Source: Dysosmobacter acutus (lineage in GTDB: Bacteria; Bacillota; Clostridia; Oscillospirales; Oscillospiraceae). From it: a stretch of 64,000 nt of DNA. The notes beneath the pieces were generated by a model that did not search any database, was not told the DNA's origin, and worked only from the letters and a program-made list of their open reading frames with translations. Every line of letters starts with the position of its first letter. Within the stretch, counting starts at the first letter, position 1. Shown here piece by piece: positions 9,309 to 17,625 of the stretch. The stretch is taken from assembly GCF_018919205.1 (NCBI RefSeq), contig NZ_JAHLQN010000001.1, forward strand, positions 2,542,001-2,606,000, written 5' to 3'. The position numbers and the translations under genes are program-made.

Positions 9309-9873
9309 AAATGGCAGGCAGACGGACCACCCGGGCGTCAAGCTCCCGGGCGTCCTGAGGGTTGTGGGAAGCCAGCAGGACGACCTTTCCCTCTCCCCTT
9401 CGCCGGAGGCAGGCAAGGCACGCGGCCCGGCTCTGCGTATCCAGGCCCGTGAAGGGTTCGTCCAACACCAGCGCGTCCGACGGCGCAAGCAGTGCCCTTG
9501 CAAGGGCCACCCGGCGGCGCATCCCACCGGAAAACTCCGCCACCGGCTGTCCGGACAGGGGAAGTCCCAGCTCCTCCAGCAGCTCTGCCGCCGCTTCCTC
9601 CGCGCCCGCTCTGACAAAGGTCAGATTCTCTATCGCCGCGGCGTGCAGCAGCAGCCGGTCCTCCTGGAATACGGCGGCCAGCCGTGCTCCCTCCAGTCCC
9701 TCAACCCTTCCCCGGTCCGCCTTCTCCAGTCCAAGGATGATTCGCAGCAGCGTGGTCTTTCCGCCGCCGGAGGGCGCCTCAATACAGGTGACGCCCGGAG
9801 GCGCCGAAAAGGAGAGGTCCCTCAGGACAAGCTTGTCCCCATAGGCTTTCCAAAGATGCACCACGTCCATCAC
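9307..9873 (-). CDS. ABC transporter ATP-binding protein
   Basis: 188 residues, short for this class. Walker A is APSGGGKTT (about residue 33-41), the signature is FSGGMRRR, Walker B is DALVLDEPFTGLD and the switch His is in LLASHNP. The family is the nitrate/sulfonate/taurine-type (SsuB/TauB-like) importer ATPase. Its start overlaps the permease stop by 4 bp, so it is the last gene of the operon. The substrate is not predictable from the ATPase. Confidence 0.88.
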   Translation of the reverse strand: MMDVVHLWKAYGDKLVLRDLSFSAPPGVTCIEAPSGGGKTTLLRIILGLEKADRGRVEGLEGARLAAVFQEDRLLLHAAAIENLTFVRAGAEEAAAELLEELGLPLSGQPVAEFSGGMRRRVALARALLAPSDALVLDEPFTGLDTQSRAACLACLRRRGEGKVVLLASHNPQDARELDARVVRLPAI

Positions 9874-10682
9874 GCACCCCCCATCCCGCCGGAAAAACGG
9901 TCCATCAGCCCAAGGATCAGCCGCTCCGAGAGGGCCGACAGGGCCACCACCGCGGCCGTCCAGGCAAACAGCTCCGGCGTCTCAAAGTAGATTTTGGCTG
10001 TGTAGAGCCGTTCTCCCACAGACCCGGCCGGCAGTCCGATGATCTCCGCCGCCACTCCTGCCTTCCAGCAAAGCCCCAGGCTCAGGGAGCAGGCCGAGCG
10101 GAAGTAGGGCATCACCTGAGGCAGATAGATGCTCCGAATCTGGCGGGCCGGCGGCACACGGAACACCCGGGCCATCTCCAGAAGCTGCGCCTCCGCGTGG
10201 CCGCTCCCCTCCAGCACATTGCCGTAGACCGTCGGAAAGACGATCAGAAAGGAGATCAGCAGCGGCAGCTTCCGGGAGGGCACGCACATCAGCGCAAGTA
10301 GGATGAAAGAGGCCACCGGAACAGCCTTCATCACGTCCACCAGGGGCTGCAGCAGCTCCCGCACCGCCCGGAAAGCACAGCCGCAGGCGGCGCAGAGCAC
10401 CCCAGCGGCGGCGGCCAGGAAAAAGCCGCCCAAGATGCGCGCCGCCGAATATCCCGCCGCCTGCCAGAACGAAACGGAGCCCATCAGCAAAACAAGGCTC
10501 CAAGCCGCGTCAATCGGCCCCGGCAGCAGCAGCTCTTCCCCCACCAGCAGGGCAAACCCCTGCCACACGGCCAGCCAGAAGAACACGGCCCAGAGCCTTG
10601 GCGCTTTACGCGCCGTAATAGAAGTCGTCCTCAGGCAGAGCACCTCCCACGGAAGCCGGGTCCTGGTCGCAGAGCACGTCAA
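9870..10682 (-). CDS. ABC transporter permease, SsuC/TauC-like
   Basis: Up to 270 residues, BPD_transp_1 family with about six membrane segments and the EAA-type loop region (EAQLLEMARVFRVPPARQIRSIYLPQVMP). The exact start is unclear. The TTG at 10682 overlaps the upstream gene by 77 bp and has no SD. Membrane segment 1 begins only at about residue 30, so a later start is likely. It partners the adjacent ATPase and lipoprotein. Confidence 0.85.
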   Translation of the reverse strand: MTCSATRTRLPWEVLCLRTTSITARKAPRLWAVFFWLAVWQGFALLVGEELLLPGPIDAAWSLVLLMGSVSFWQAAGYSAARILGGFFLAAAAGVLCAACGCAFRAVRELLQPLVDVMKAVPVASFILLALMCVPSRKLPLLISFLIVFPTVYGNVLEGSGHAEAQLLEMARVFRVPPARQIRSIYLPQVMPYFRSACSLSLGLCWKAGVAAEIIGLPAGSVGERLYTAKIYFETPELFAWTAAVVALSALSERLILGLMDRFSGGMGGA

Positions 10683-11619
10683 GGTAGCCGGACAGTTTCT
10701 CCTTCATCTCAGCGCCGGTGATGCACACGATGTTGCACCGGGGCAGCGCCTGCTCCGCCACCGCGGCGTCCACAATCCCATAGGAGCCGATGAGCCGTGC
10801 CGAGTCCTCCGTCTGTTCATTGACCCACGCCACAGACGCGCCGTATCCCTCCAAAAACAACGCCGCCGCTTCCGGATGCTCCTCCACAAACTGCCGGCGG
10901 CCCACCGTCACGCCGGTGATCAGGGCGGAGCCGCTCTCCAATTTGTCCCACTGCTCCGTCAAATCCAGCGCCACCCGCAGTCCCTCTATCTTTCCCTGGG
11001 CTACGGTGACAAAGGGCTGGGGCAGCAGGGCGATGGCTGCGCTGCCGGAGGCAAGGGCGCCGACGCACTCGCTGTGCTCGCTCTTCCACTCAATGGTCAC
11101 ATCGGCGTCCGGATCCACTCCGTTTTCCCGCAGCAGATACCGCAGGGCGTACTCCGGCGTGGAACCCTTTCCCGCCGCCGCAATGGTCTTGCCCTTCAAA
11201 TCGGAAAGGGACGTGACGCTCTCCCCCCGCTCCACGATATAGAGGACGCCCAGGGTGTTGATATTCAGGGCCACGATCTCCCCCCTGCTCTTTCCATAGA
11301 GCACCGACGCTAAGTTGGCCGGGACGCAGGCCACGTCTATCTCTCCTTGGATGAGGCCGGGGCTCACCTCGTCAGCGGACGCGGCCAGCGTAAAGTCGTA
11401 GTATCCATAGGTGCTGTCTCCATCCTCCGAATCCCGCATCAGCTTCACCAGTCCCATGGCGGTGGGGCCCTTCAGCGCCGCCGCCCGGACTGTGACCGCC
11501 TGCTCCGCCTCCGCCGAGGGGGTGGAGGCGCTTTGGCCGCCTGCTCCATTTGAGCCGCCGCAAGAGGCCAAAGAGAGGATTAGAAGGAGGCTCAGTCCTG
11601 CCGCCAGCATTTTTTTCAT
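10606..11619 (-). CDS. ABC transporter substrate-binding lipoprotein, NMT1/SsuA-like
   Basis: 337 residues from the ATG at 11619 (AGGAGAGG SD). A lipoprotein signal ends in LASCGGS, so the mature protein is anchored by an N-terminal Cys. The fold resembles NMT1/SsuA/TauA periplasmic-binding proteins: short beta-alpha units and a GKTIAAAGKGSTPEYALRYL segment typical of the ligand cleft. It starts 1 bp after the upstream TM1266-type gene, so the two are translationally coupled. Ligands of this family include sulfonates, pyrimidine thiamine precursors, nitrate and guanidine-related compounds; none can be chosen here. Confidence 0.85.
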   Translation of the reverse strand: MKKMLAAGLSLLLILSLASCGGSNGAGGQSASTPSAEAEQAVTVRAAALKGPTAMGLVKLMRDSEDGDSTYGYYDFTLAASADEVSPGLIQGEIDVACVPANLASVLYGKSRGEIVALNINTLGVLYIVERGESVTSLSDLKGKTIAAAGKGSTPEYALRYLLRENGVDPDADVTIEWKSEHSECVGALASGSAAIALLPQPFVTVAQGKIEGLRVALDLTEQWDKLESGSALITGVTVGRRQFVEEHPEAAALFLEGYGASVAWVNEQTEDSARLIGSYGIVDAAVAEQALPRCNIVCITGAEMKEKLSGYLDVLCDQDPASVGGALPEDDFYYGA

Positions 11620-11620
11620 C

Positions 11621-11905
11621 TCAGTTCCTCTCCTTTTCCCGTCTTTCGCCGGGCGCGGACTCCGCCGGCGCGTAAACCGTTTTCGCCGTGACGCCCTCCA
11701 GCCGTCCGATCTTCCCAGCCAAGGCGCTGATCTCATCCTGGGGCGCGTCCATGGCCACGCTGATGATATGAAGGCCCCGCTGACGGTAGGGGACGCCCAT
11801 CCGTCCGATGATCCATGTCCCGTACTGGTGGAGCAGCTCGTTGAGCCGGCCCACCGATCCGGTCTCCTGCACCACAATGGCAAGCAGGGCAATTCGTGTC
11901 TCCAT
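11621..11905 (-). CDS. TM1266-family putative iron-only hydrogenase system regulator
   Basis: 94 residues from the ATG at 11905 (GGAGGAG SD). It matches the small ACT-like TM1266 family: ETRIALLAIVV, VGRLNELLHQYGTWIIGRMG, YRQRGLHIISVAMDAP and IGRLEGVTAKTVY are its hallmarks. Members usually sit beside [FeFe]-hydrogenase maturation genes (hydE, hydG, hydF). Here the gene instead heads an ABC importer operon. No DNA-binding motif is visible. It may sense a ligand as ACT domains do; that is inference. Confidence 0.85.
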   Translation of the reverse strand: METRIALLAIVVQETGSVGRLNELLHQYGTWIIGRMGVPYRQRGLHIISVAMDAPQDEISALAGKIGRLEGVTAKTVYAPAESAPGERREKERN

Positions 11906-12076
11906 CTCTTCTCCTCCAAACAGCAAAAGCGCCTTTCCCCTGAGGAAAAGGCGCAGACAATCCGGAGCGTGCCGCAGCGCGCCCTTCTCCGCCTCTTCCC
12001 GCCCGGACTCCTCCGGGCCTGTCAGAACGGTCGCTTGTTCATCTGTCAGGGGGCAGTGCATATCTTTCCCCCAACG
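11906..12076 (-). ncRNA. Structured leader with attenuator-like terminator, candidate riboswitch
   Basis: Between promoter and SD the minus strand encodes about 170 nt of unusually GC-rich, self-complementary RNA. It contains a GGGGG/CCCCC stem near the 5' end, a GCCCGGA..TCCGGGC hairpin and a GCGC-rich arm. Just before the SD is a perfect terminator hairpin (GCGCCTTT..AAAGGCGC, 11929-11954) followed by TTTT. A terminator directly before the first SD suggests attenuation by a ligand or factor. It does not fit the TPP, FMN, guanidine-I or THF consensus as I know them. Confidence 0.5.
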
Positions 12077-12081
12077 CTTTT

Positions 12082-12110
12082 ACTGTAGCACAGGATTTCC
12101 CGCCTGGCAA
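12082..12110 (-). promoter_or_regulatory. Promoter of the TM1266/ABC operon
   Basis: TTGCCA, 17-nt spacer, TACAGT on the minus strand. Predicted start near 12076, about 170 nt before the first start codon, leaving room for the structured leader. Confidence 0.65.
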
Positions 12111-12255
12111 GACCCTGCACCGGCGCTCCCTTTTCCTTTATTGGTGCACGCTTAAAATCTCCGGCAGTTTGACCAAATACTGAAAGCAGTTCGCCTGCGT
12201 GATAAAATACATGCAGGTATTAAAAAGCAACCGTCTGCGATTTGGAGGGCTTACA

Positions 12256-12522
12256 ATGTTGGCAGTACTCATTCAATATCTTTTATCGCCGGTTGTATTT
12301 GCATTGACATTTATTCTGCCCGTTGTATGTTACATTATCAATCGCACATATGTTTGGTTTAGTATCCTGTTGACCGTAATTGTTGAACTGGTTATAAATT
12401 GGGACAACTTCCGCTATTATGAATCACGCGGCCTTATGCTTCTTGTCACATTTGTGCAAATTGCTGTGATGGCAATTATCATATTGACAGCAAAGGCGGT
12501 TTGCCCTGAGAGAACAAGGTAG
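12256..12522 (+). CDS. Small multi-pass membrane protein, unknown
   Basis: 88 residues from the ATG at 12256, supported by a GGAGGG SD seven bases upstream. Three hydrophobic segments (about 3-25, 30-47, 58-80) leave almost no soluble part. No family recognised. It stands alone, followed by a strong terminator. Its lower GC content than the flanking genes may indicate transfer. Confidence 0.55.
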   Translation: MLAVLIQYLLSPVVFALTFILPVVCYIINRTYVWFSILLTVIVELVINWDNFRYYESRGLMLLVTFVQIAVMAIIILTAKAVCPERTR

Positions 12523-12532
12523 CCTCCAGTTT

Positions 12533-12573
12533 ACAGGGGCGGTCTCACTTTTGAGGCTGCCCCTGTTCTTTTG
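12533..12573 (+). terminator. Terminator after the small membrane protein
   Basis: Long stem from ACAGGGGC to GCCCCTGT with a CTCA/TGAG inner part, followed by TCTTTT. Confidence 0.75.
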
Positions 12574-12629
12574 GCAATGGGCGCTCCAAATGCACAAATT
12601 AAGTAATAGGGAGATGCCCCGCACCAGCG

Positions 12630-12658
12630 TTGCAATGGGGCGCGGGAGGCGGTATAAT
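12630..12658 (+). promoter_or_regulatory. Promoter of the endonuclease-helicase fusion gene
   Basis: TTGCAA, 17-nt spacer, perfect TATAAT. Transcription would start near 12665, so translation must begin downstream of it. This supports the TTG start at 12689 over longer in-frame starts. Confidence 0.8.
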
Positions 12659-12688
12659 CAAGAAAACCATTCGACAGAAGGTGACGAT

Positions 12689-15600
12689 TTGTATATTGCC
12701 GATCTCCATATCCACTCCCGCTTTTCCCGGGCCACCAGCCGCGACTGCGACCTGCCCCACCTGGACTGGTGGGCCCGGCGCAAGGGCATCCACCTCTTGG
12801 GCACCGGGGACTTTACCCACCCCGCCTGGCGCGCGGAGCTGAAAGAGCAGCTGCTTCCCGCCGGGGACGGGGTCTACACGCTGCGTGAGGAGCTGCTCCT
12901 TCCGGACAGGGAGGCGGCGGAGGCGCCCCGCTTTGTGGTCACGGGTGAGATCAGCTCCATCTATAAGCGGGACGGAAAGACCCGCAAGGTCCACAACCTC
13001 ATCCTTCTTCCAAGCCTGAAGGACGCGGACGAGCTCTCCGCCAGACTGGAGGCCATCGGCAACATCCACTCCGACGGCCGCCCCATCCTGGGCTTGGACA
13101 GCAGGGACCTTTTGGAGCTGACGCTGGAGACATGCCCCGGCGCGGAGCTGATCCCCGCCCACATCTGGACGCCGCACTTTGCCATGTTCGGCGCCTTTTC
13201 CGGCTTTGACACCATGGAGGAGTGCTTCGGCGATCTGACGCCCCACATCCACGCCGTGGAGACCGGCCTCTCCTCCGATCCGCCGATGAACTGGCGTCTC
13301 TCCGCCCTGGACCATCTGACGCTGGTGTCCAATTCCGACGCCCACTCCCCCTCCAAGTTGGGCCGGGAGGCCAATCTGTTGGACGCGGACCTCTCCTATC
13401 CCCACCTGATGCAGGCCATCCGTACCGGCAAGGGGTTTACGGGAACCATTGAATTTTTCCCCGAGGAGGGCAAATACCACCTGGACGGCCACCGCAGCTG
13501 CGGCGTCTGCCTCACACCGACCGAGACGGAGGAGCGGGAGGGCCGCTGTCCGGTGTGCGGAAAAAAGCTCACCATCGGCGTGGAGCACCGGGTGGAGGAG
13601 CTGGCCGACCGGCCTCACGGCTTCCGCCCCCAATCCGCCAAGCCCTTTGAAAGCCTGGCCCCTCTGCCGGAGGTTATCGCCGCCTCCACCGGAGCCTCCG
13701 CCGCCGGGAAAAAGACGTTGGAGCAGTATGAGCATATGCTCCGGGAACTGGGTCCGGAATTTCACATCCTGCGGGAGGTCTCCATCCCCGACATTGAGCG
13801 CGTGTCAGGCCCCTGCGTGGCGGAGGGCATCCGCCGCCTCCGGCTGGGCCAGGTGCAGCGGCGCGCCGGGTTTGACGGGGAGTACGGCGCCATCTCTCTG
13901 CTGACTCCCGCCGAGATCTCACTGCTCAGCGGCCAGGTCTCCCTGTTCGGCGCTGCGGCTCCCAGCCAGCTGCCCAGGCGTCAGCGGACGCTGAAGAAGA
14001 CCACTCCAGCCCCCGCCCCATCCTCCCCGGAGGCGGTCTCCCTCAACCCGGAGCAGCGCCAGGCGGTCTGCGCGCCGGAGCGGACGGTGGCCGTGGTGGC
14101 CGGGCCGGGAACGGGCAAGACCAAGACCCTGGTCGCGCGGATTGCCCACCTGGTGGAGGAGCGTGGCGTCAAGCCCGGCGAAATCACCGCCGTCACCTTC
14201 ACCAACCAGGCTGCCGCCGAGATGCGCCAGCGGCTGGAGCAGCGGCTGGGCGGCAAGCGGGCCGTGTCCTCCATGACCATCGGCACCTTCCATGCCATCT
14301 GCTTAAAGCTCTTGGGCAGGGTGCGCCTCATCAGTCAGGGGGAGGCCCTTGAGACCGCGTCCGCCGTGCTGCGGGAGGCCGGAAGCCGGAAGAGCCCCAA
14401 GGCCCTTTTGCAGGCGGTTTCCCGGATCAAAAACGGTTCATCCCCGGAGGGGGCGGAGCTGGAGGAGTCCCTGTACGAGGCCTACGGTGCCCGTCTCAAA
14501 GAATCGGGCCTCCTTGACTTTGACGATCTGCTGACAGAGGCGCTGAAGTTAGACACCACCGGACGCAGGGGGTTTACCCACCTGCTGGTGGATGAATTCC
14601 AGGATATCAACGCGGTCCAGTACGACCTGGTCCGCGCCTGGAGCCGGAGTGGCGCAAGCCTTTTCGTCATCGGCGACGGCGACCAGTCCATCTACGGCTT
14701 CCGCGGCGCCAGCGGACGCTGCTTCCGGCAATTGATGGAGGAGTATCCTGAGAGGCGGGAAATCCGCCTCATGGAAAACTACCGCTCCACGCCCGAGATT
14801 CTGGAATCCGCCCTTGGGGTCATCGCAAAAAACCCCGGCGGCCTCCGCCGCCTCCGACCCAACCGTCTCTCCGGTCCCCAGGTGCGCCTGGTGCGGGCCG
14901 CGGGAGGGTTTGAAGAGAGCGTTTTCATTGCCAAAGAGATTGGCCGCATGACCGGCGGCGTGGACATGTTAGAGGCCCAGGGACTAAATCACGAGCGGAA
15001 TGCCCGGGCCTTTTCCGACATTGCCGTCCTCTGCCGCACCCATCGTCAGCTGGAGTTAGTGGAAAAGTGTCTGCGCCACGACGACATTCCCTGTGTGGTA
15101 ACGGGCCGGGAGGAGTTTTTGGAGCGGGACGAGGTCCGTGGCCTCCTCTCCTTTTTCCACTTTCTCCTGAGCCCCGGCCACGGCGCGGCCCTAAAAACCG
15201 CTCTGCGCCTTGTGTGGGACTGCCCCGCCGATCTGATCCAAATCGCCCAGGCAGCCTGCCGCGACCTGGAGGTTCTGAACCCGGAGGCCCTGCGGGATAC
15301 CGCGCGGGGCCACGGCCTCCTGGAGGATTGGCTGGCCCGGACGGAAGCCTATTTGCCCCTGGTGGGCAGTGAAAAGCCCTGGCGGTTAATCGAGCGCTGG
15401 ATAGAGCAGTACGGCGGTTCGCCCGCCCTAAAACAGCTGAAAAACACGGCGGTTTTCCACGCCTCCTTCCCCGACTTCCTGAATGCGTTGACCCTGGGAC
15501 AGGAGGCGGACCTGTGCCGCGCGGCGGGAAAAGGCTGGGAGTCCGGCGCGGTGCGTCTCATGACCTTCCACGCATCCAAAGGGCTGGAGTTCCCGGCGGT

Positions 15601-15826
15601 CTTTCTGGCCGGCGTGGATACCCTCCCCCTGGAGGCCCAGACCCGGACCACGGATGTGGAGGAGGAACGGAGGTTGTTCTATGTGGGCATGACCCGCGCC
15701 CGGGAGGAGCTGATCCTCACCGCCGGATCCGGAGAGTCTTTGTTCCTGAAGGAGCTTCCGGAGTGCGTGCGGTGGGAAACCGCGCGGAAAAGCGCGCGCC
15801 CGGCGGAGCAGATCAGCCTGTTTTAA
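12689..15826 (+). CDS. Endonuclease Q-like PHP nuclease fused to UvrD-family helicase
   Basis: 1045 residues from a TTG with an AGAAGG SD, downstream of the promoter. Residues 1-250 form a PHP domain matching the endonuclease Q/TIGR00375 family: ADLHIHSRFSRATSRDCD, LLGTGDFTHPAW, VTGEIS and SNSDAHSP carry the metal ligands. Residues 270-305 form a zinc ribbon (CGVC...CPVCG). From about 450 the UvrD/Rep superfamily 1A helicase begins: Walker A AGPGTGKT, TFTNQAAAEMR, Walker B DEFQDIN, GDGDQSIYGFRGA, ENYRS and FYVGMTRARE. EndoQ nicks DNA 5' of deaminated bases and abasic sites, so the fusion probably couples lesion incision with strand displacement. Confidence 0.9.
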   Translation: MYIADLHIHSRFSRATSRDCDLPHLDWWARRKGIHLLGTGDFTHPAWRAELKEQLLPAGDGVYTLREELLLPDREAAEAPRFVVTGEISSIYKRDGKTRKVHNLILLPSLKDADELSARLEAIGNIHSDGRPILGLDSRDLLELTLETCPGAELIPAHIWTPHFAMFGAFSGFDTMEECFGDLTPHIHAVETGLSSDPPMNWRLSALDHLTLVSNSDAHSPSKLGREANLLDADLSYPHLMQAIRTGKGFTGTIEFFPEEGKYHLDGHRSCGVCLTPTETEEREGRCPVCGKKLTIGVEHRVEELADRPHGFRPQSAKPFESLAPLPEVIAASTGASAAGKKTLEQYEHMLRELGPEFHILREVSIPDIERVSGPCVAEGIRRLRLGQVQRRAGFDGEYGAISLLTPAEISLLSGQVSLFGAAAPSQLPRRQRTLKKTTPAPAPSSPEAVSLNPEQRQAVCAPERTVAVVAGPGTGKTKTLVARIAHLVEERGVKPGEITAVTFTNQAAAEMRQRLEQRLGGKRAVSSMTIGTFHAICLKLLGRVRLISQGEALETASAVLREAGSRKSPKALLQAVSRIKNGSSPEGAELEESLYEAYGARLKESGLLDFDDLLTEALKLDTTGRRGFTHLLVDEFQDINAVQYDLVRAWSRSGASLFVIGDGDQSIYGFRGASGRCFRQLMEEYPERREIRLMENYRSTPEILESALGVIAKNPGGLRRLRPNRLSGPQVRLVRAAGGFEESVFIAKEIGRMTGGVDMLEAQGLNHERNARAFSDIAVLCRTHRQLELVEKCLRHDDIPCVVTGREEFLERDEVRGLLSFFHFLLSPGHGAALKTALRLVWDCPADLIQIAQAACRDLEVLNPEALRDTARGHGLLEDWLARTEAYLPLVGSEKPWRLIERWIEQYGGSPALKQLKNTAVFHASFPDFLNALTLGQEADLCRAAGKGWESGAVRLMTFHASKGLEFPAVFLAGVDTLPLEAQTRTTDVEEERRLFYVGMTRAREELILTAGSGESLFLKELPECVRWETARKSARPAEQISLF

Positions 15827-15876
15827 TGGAATTAAATCAAAATAACAAATAGATTTTCCGAACAGTTTACCAGCCG

Positions 15877-15938
15877 ACCTCCGTGCAATGTCTCATTCGA
15901 CATAAACCGCCCGTATGCGGGCAAACTATGTCGGAGGT
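15877..15938 (+). promoter_or_regulatory. SD-sequestering leader hairpin
   Basis: CGACATA (15898-15904) pairs with TATGTCG (15927-15933) around an inner GCCCG/CGGGC stem. ACCTCCG at 15877-15883 is exactly complementary to CGGAGGT at 15932-15938, which is the SD of the next gene. The folded leader would hide the ribosome site, suggesting translational control. No known RNA family was recognised. Confidence 0.45.
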
Positions 15939-15945
15939 GATTGCA

Positions 15946-16089
15946 ATGGATGAAAAAAAGCGCATTGAGCTTCCCCAGCCGGGACTGCAGGAAAAACCCA
16001 TTCCCAGCGTATATCCCGTCATCGACACTGACCTGGGAAGGGACAACGTGGAAAACGACCTGCCTGCCGCGGACCTGGAGGACCTTTAA
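15946..16089 (+). CDS. Small acidic protein, unknown
   Basis: 47 residues from the ATG at 15946 behind a strong GGAGGTGAT SD. Charged N-terminus (MDEKKRIELPQPG), Pro-rich centre and very acidic tail (ENDLPAADLEDL). No family recognised. Forms a likely two-gene unit with the four-helix protein 46 bp downstream. Its SD is covered by the hairpin upstream. Confidence 0.6.
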   Translation: MDEKKRIELPQPGLQEKPIPSVYPVIDTDLGRDNVENDLPAADLEDL

Positions 16090-16134
16090 GTATTCTTGTC
16101 CCCATTGGTCATACTATTGGCAGAGGTGAGTACA

Positions 16135-16557
16135 ATGCAGGATACCGAATTGCTTCAATATGTCCACGAGACGGCGGAGATGGGCATAGAGGGACTTCAA
16201 AATGTGGTGGGACAGGCCGACGACAGGCTGAGAGAGTCCATCCAGTCCCAGATTTCTGAATATGAGAACATCTCCAGACGCTCCGCCCGGATGCTGCGCT
16301 CCAAAGGGGAAACACCCAGGGAGCCCGCTCTCATGGCCCGGATTTCCTCCGAGGTCATGTCCACTGTGCAGACCCTGGCCGACCCCTCTTCTTCCAAAAT
16401 TGCCGAGATGGTGATCAAGGGAAATCAAATGGGCATCACCAAGGGCCTGAAGCATCTCCACGACTACGCCGGCGACGACCGCCAGGTGCGGTCGCTGGCG
16501 GAAGAGCTTCTTGCAACCGAGCAGTCCAATGTGGAACAGATGAAGCCCTTTTTATAA
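16135..16557 (+). CDS. Helical-bundle protein, unknown
   Basis: 140 residues from the ATG at 16135 (AGAGGTGAG SD). Predicted almost entirely helical: four long amphipathic helices (about 5-35, 38-62, 70-100, 105-138), resembling ferritin-like or spore-coat-associated bundles. The metal-binding EXXH pattern of ferritins is not evident. Possibly a stress or spore-coat component; that is inference from shape only. Confidence 0.65.
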   Translation: MQDTELLQYVHETAEMGIEGLQNVVGQADDRLRESIQSQISEYENISRRSARMLRSKGETPREPALMARISSEVMSTVQTLADPSSSKIAEMVIKGNQMGITKGLKHLHDYAGDDRQVRSLAEELLATEQSNVEQMKPFL

Positions 16558-16563
16558 GGGATA

Positions 16564-16606
16564 AAAGAGATGTGCCGCGGCTTAAAAGCCGCGGCACATC
16601 TCTTTT
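16564..16606. terminator. Bidirectional terminator between the helical-bundle gene and the LysR gene
   Basis: Near-perfect 20-bp stem (core GTGCCGCGGCTT / AGCCGCGGCAC) with A-run on one side and T-run on the other, serving two convergent genes. Confidence 0.85.
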
Positions 16607-17481
16607 CAGATTCCGGCGCAGTAGGCCATCACGGACTGAAGATGGGGGGATACCCACTTGTCCCGATGGCAGAACAGCTGCTTCCAAACCTCCACCGTAA
16701 AATCATCCACCTTTAGCCGCACCAGCCGTCCCGCCAGCACATCCTCCTCGGTAGCGTAATCCGGGAGGAAGGCGCACCCCGCTCCCCGGGACACCAGCTG
16801 ACAGATGATCTCCGTGTTGCCCGTCTCCAGAATGGGGCTGACCTCCAGGGAGCGGGACGCCAGCTGTTCATCCATCAGGCGGCGGTAGCTCATCCCCTTC
16901 TCCGTCAGGAGGAAAGGGTAGTCTGCCACCTCCCGGACGGAAACACGCTCCCGCCCGACAAGGGGGCAGTCCGGCGCGGCCACAAAATGGGTCTCAATCT
17001 TTTCCTCCCGGATCAGCCGGTACTCCGTATTGTAGATGTGATTATCCAGCGTGAAGACCAGGTCCACCTCATTGTGGTTTAAAAGCCGGAACATCTCCTC
17101 CGTGCCCGCCGCAATGATTTTCAGGCTGATGCCCGGGTACCTTATCCAAAAATCCTGAAACGTCCTGCCCAACTGGGTGCACAGCGAATCCGCCATAGCC
17201 AGGCGCACGTGGCCCGTCACCTCTTTCTCCTCCCGCAGGTCCTGCTCCAGTTCCGCTCTCAGCTTGTCCATCCGGTGGGCGTAGCGCAGCACTTCCCGTC
17301 CCTGGTCCGTCAGCTTCACCGTGTGATGAATCCGCTCAAAGAGCCGCACGTTCAGCTCCTCCTCCAGCTGCCTGATCTGGAAGGAGACCGTGGACTGGGA
17401 ATACCCCAGCCGCTCCGCCGCCTTTGTAAAGCTGCACTGCTCCGAGACATAGATGAATGTTCTCAAATTCCGCAGGTCCAT
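16606..17481 (-). CDS. LysR-family transcriptional regulator
   Basis: 291 residues from the ATG at 17481 (GGAGGAAAGC SD). The N-terminal winged helix (MDLRNLRTFIYVSEQCSFTKAAERLGYSQSTVSFQIRQLEEEL) is classic LysR. The effector domain follows from about residue 90. It is divergent from the symporter gene with 144 bp between, so it probably regulates the symporter and itself. The effector could be an amino acid, but nothing in the sequence fixes this. Confidence 0.9.
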   Translation of the reverse strand: MDLRNLRTFIYVSEQCSFTKAAERLGYSQSTVSFQIRQLEEELNVRLFERIHHTVKLTDQGREVLRYAHRMDKLRAELEQDLREEKEVTGHVRLAMADSLCTQLGRTFQDFWIRYPGISLKIIAAGTEEMFRLLNHNEVDLVFTLDNHIYNTEYRLIREEKIETHFVAAPDCPLVGRERVSVREVADYPFLLTEKGMSYRRLMDEQLASRSLEVSPILETGNTEIICQLVSRGAGCAFLPDYATEEDVLAGRLVRLKVDDFTVEVWKQLFCHRDKWVSPHLQSVMAYCAGI

Positions 17482-17548
17482 CGCTTTCCTCCATCTATTT
17501 TTTTGATCTTCCTTATCTGAATTATCGATTTTACAAATAGACGTTCCC

Positions 17549-17576
17549 ATTATATACTGATTTCTGGAAAAATCAA
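17549..17576 (-). promoter_or_regulatory. Promoter of the LysR gene in the divergent intergenic region
   Basis: TTGATT, 16-nt spacer, TATAAT on the minus strand, 68 bp before the start codon. The AT-rich region 17482-17625 probably also holds the LysR operator and the symporter promoter. Confidence 0.65.
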
Positions 17577-17625
17577 CTGCCGGCGCGCCGGCGGCAAACA
17601 TGAATCAGGAAAGGGACACAGGCCA

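Noticed and set aside
11906..12076. Leader resembling a cobalamin riboswitch (ACTGCCCCC and CGGGAAG-like segments)
   Set aside because: The segments are in the wrong spacing and the conserved B12-box GCCACTG is missing, so only an unassigned structured leader is claimed.
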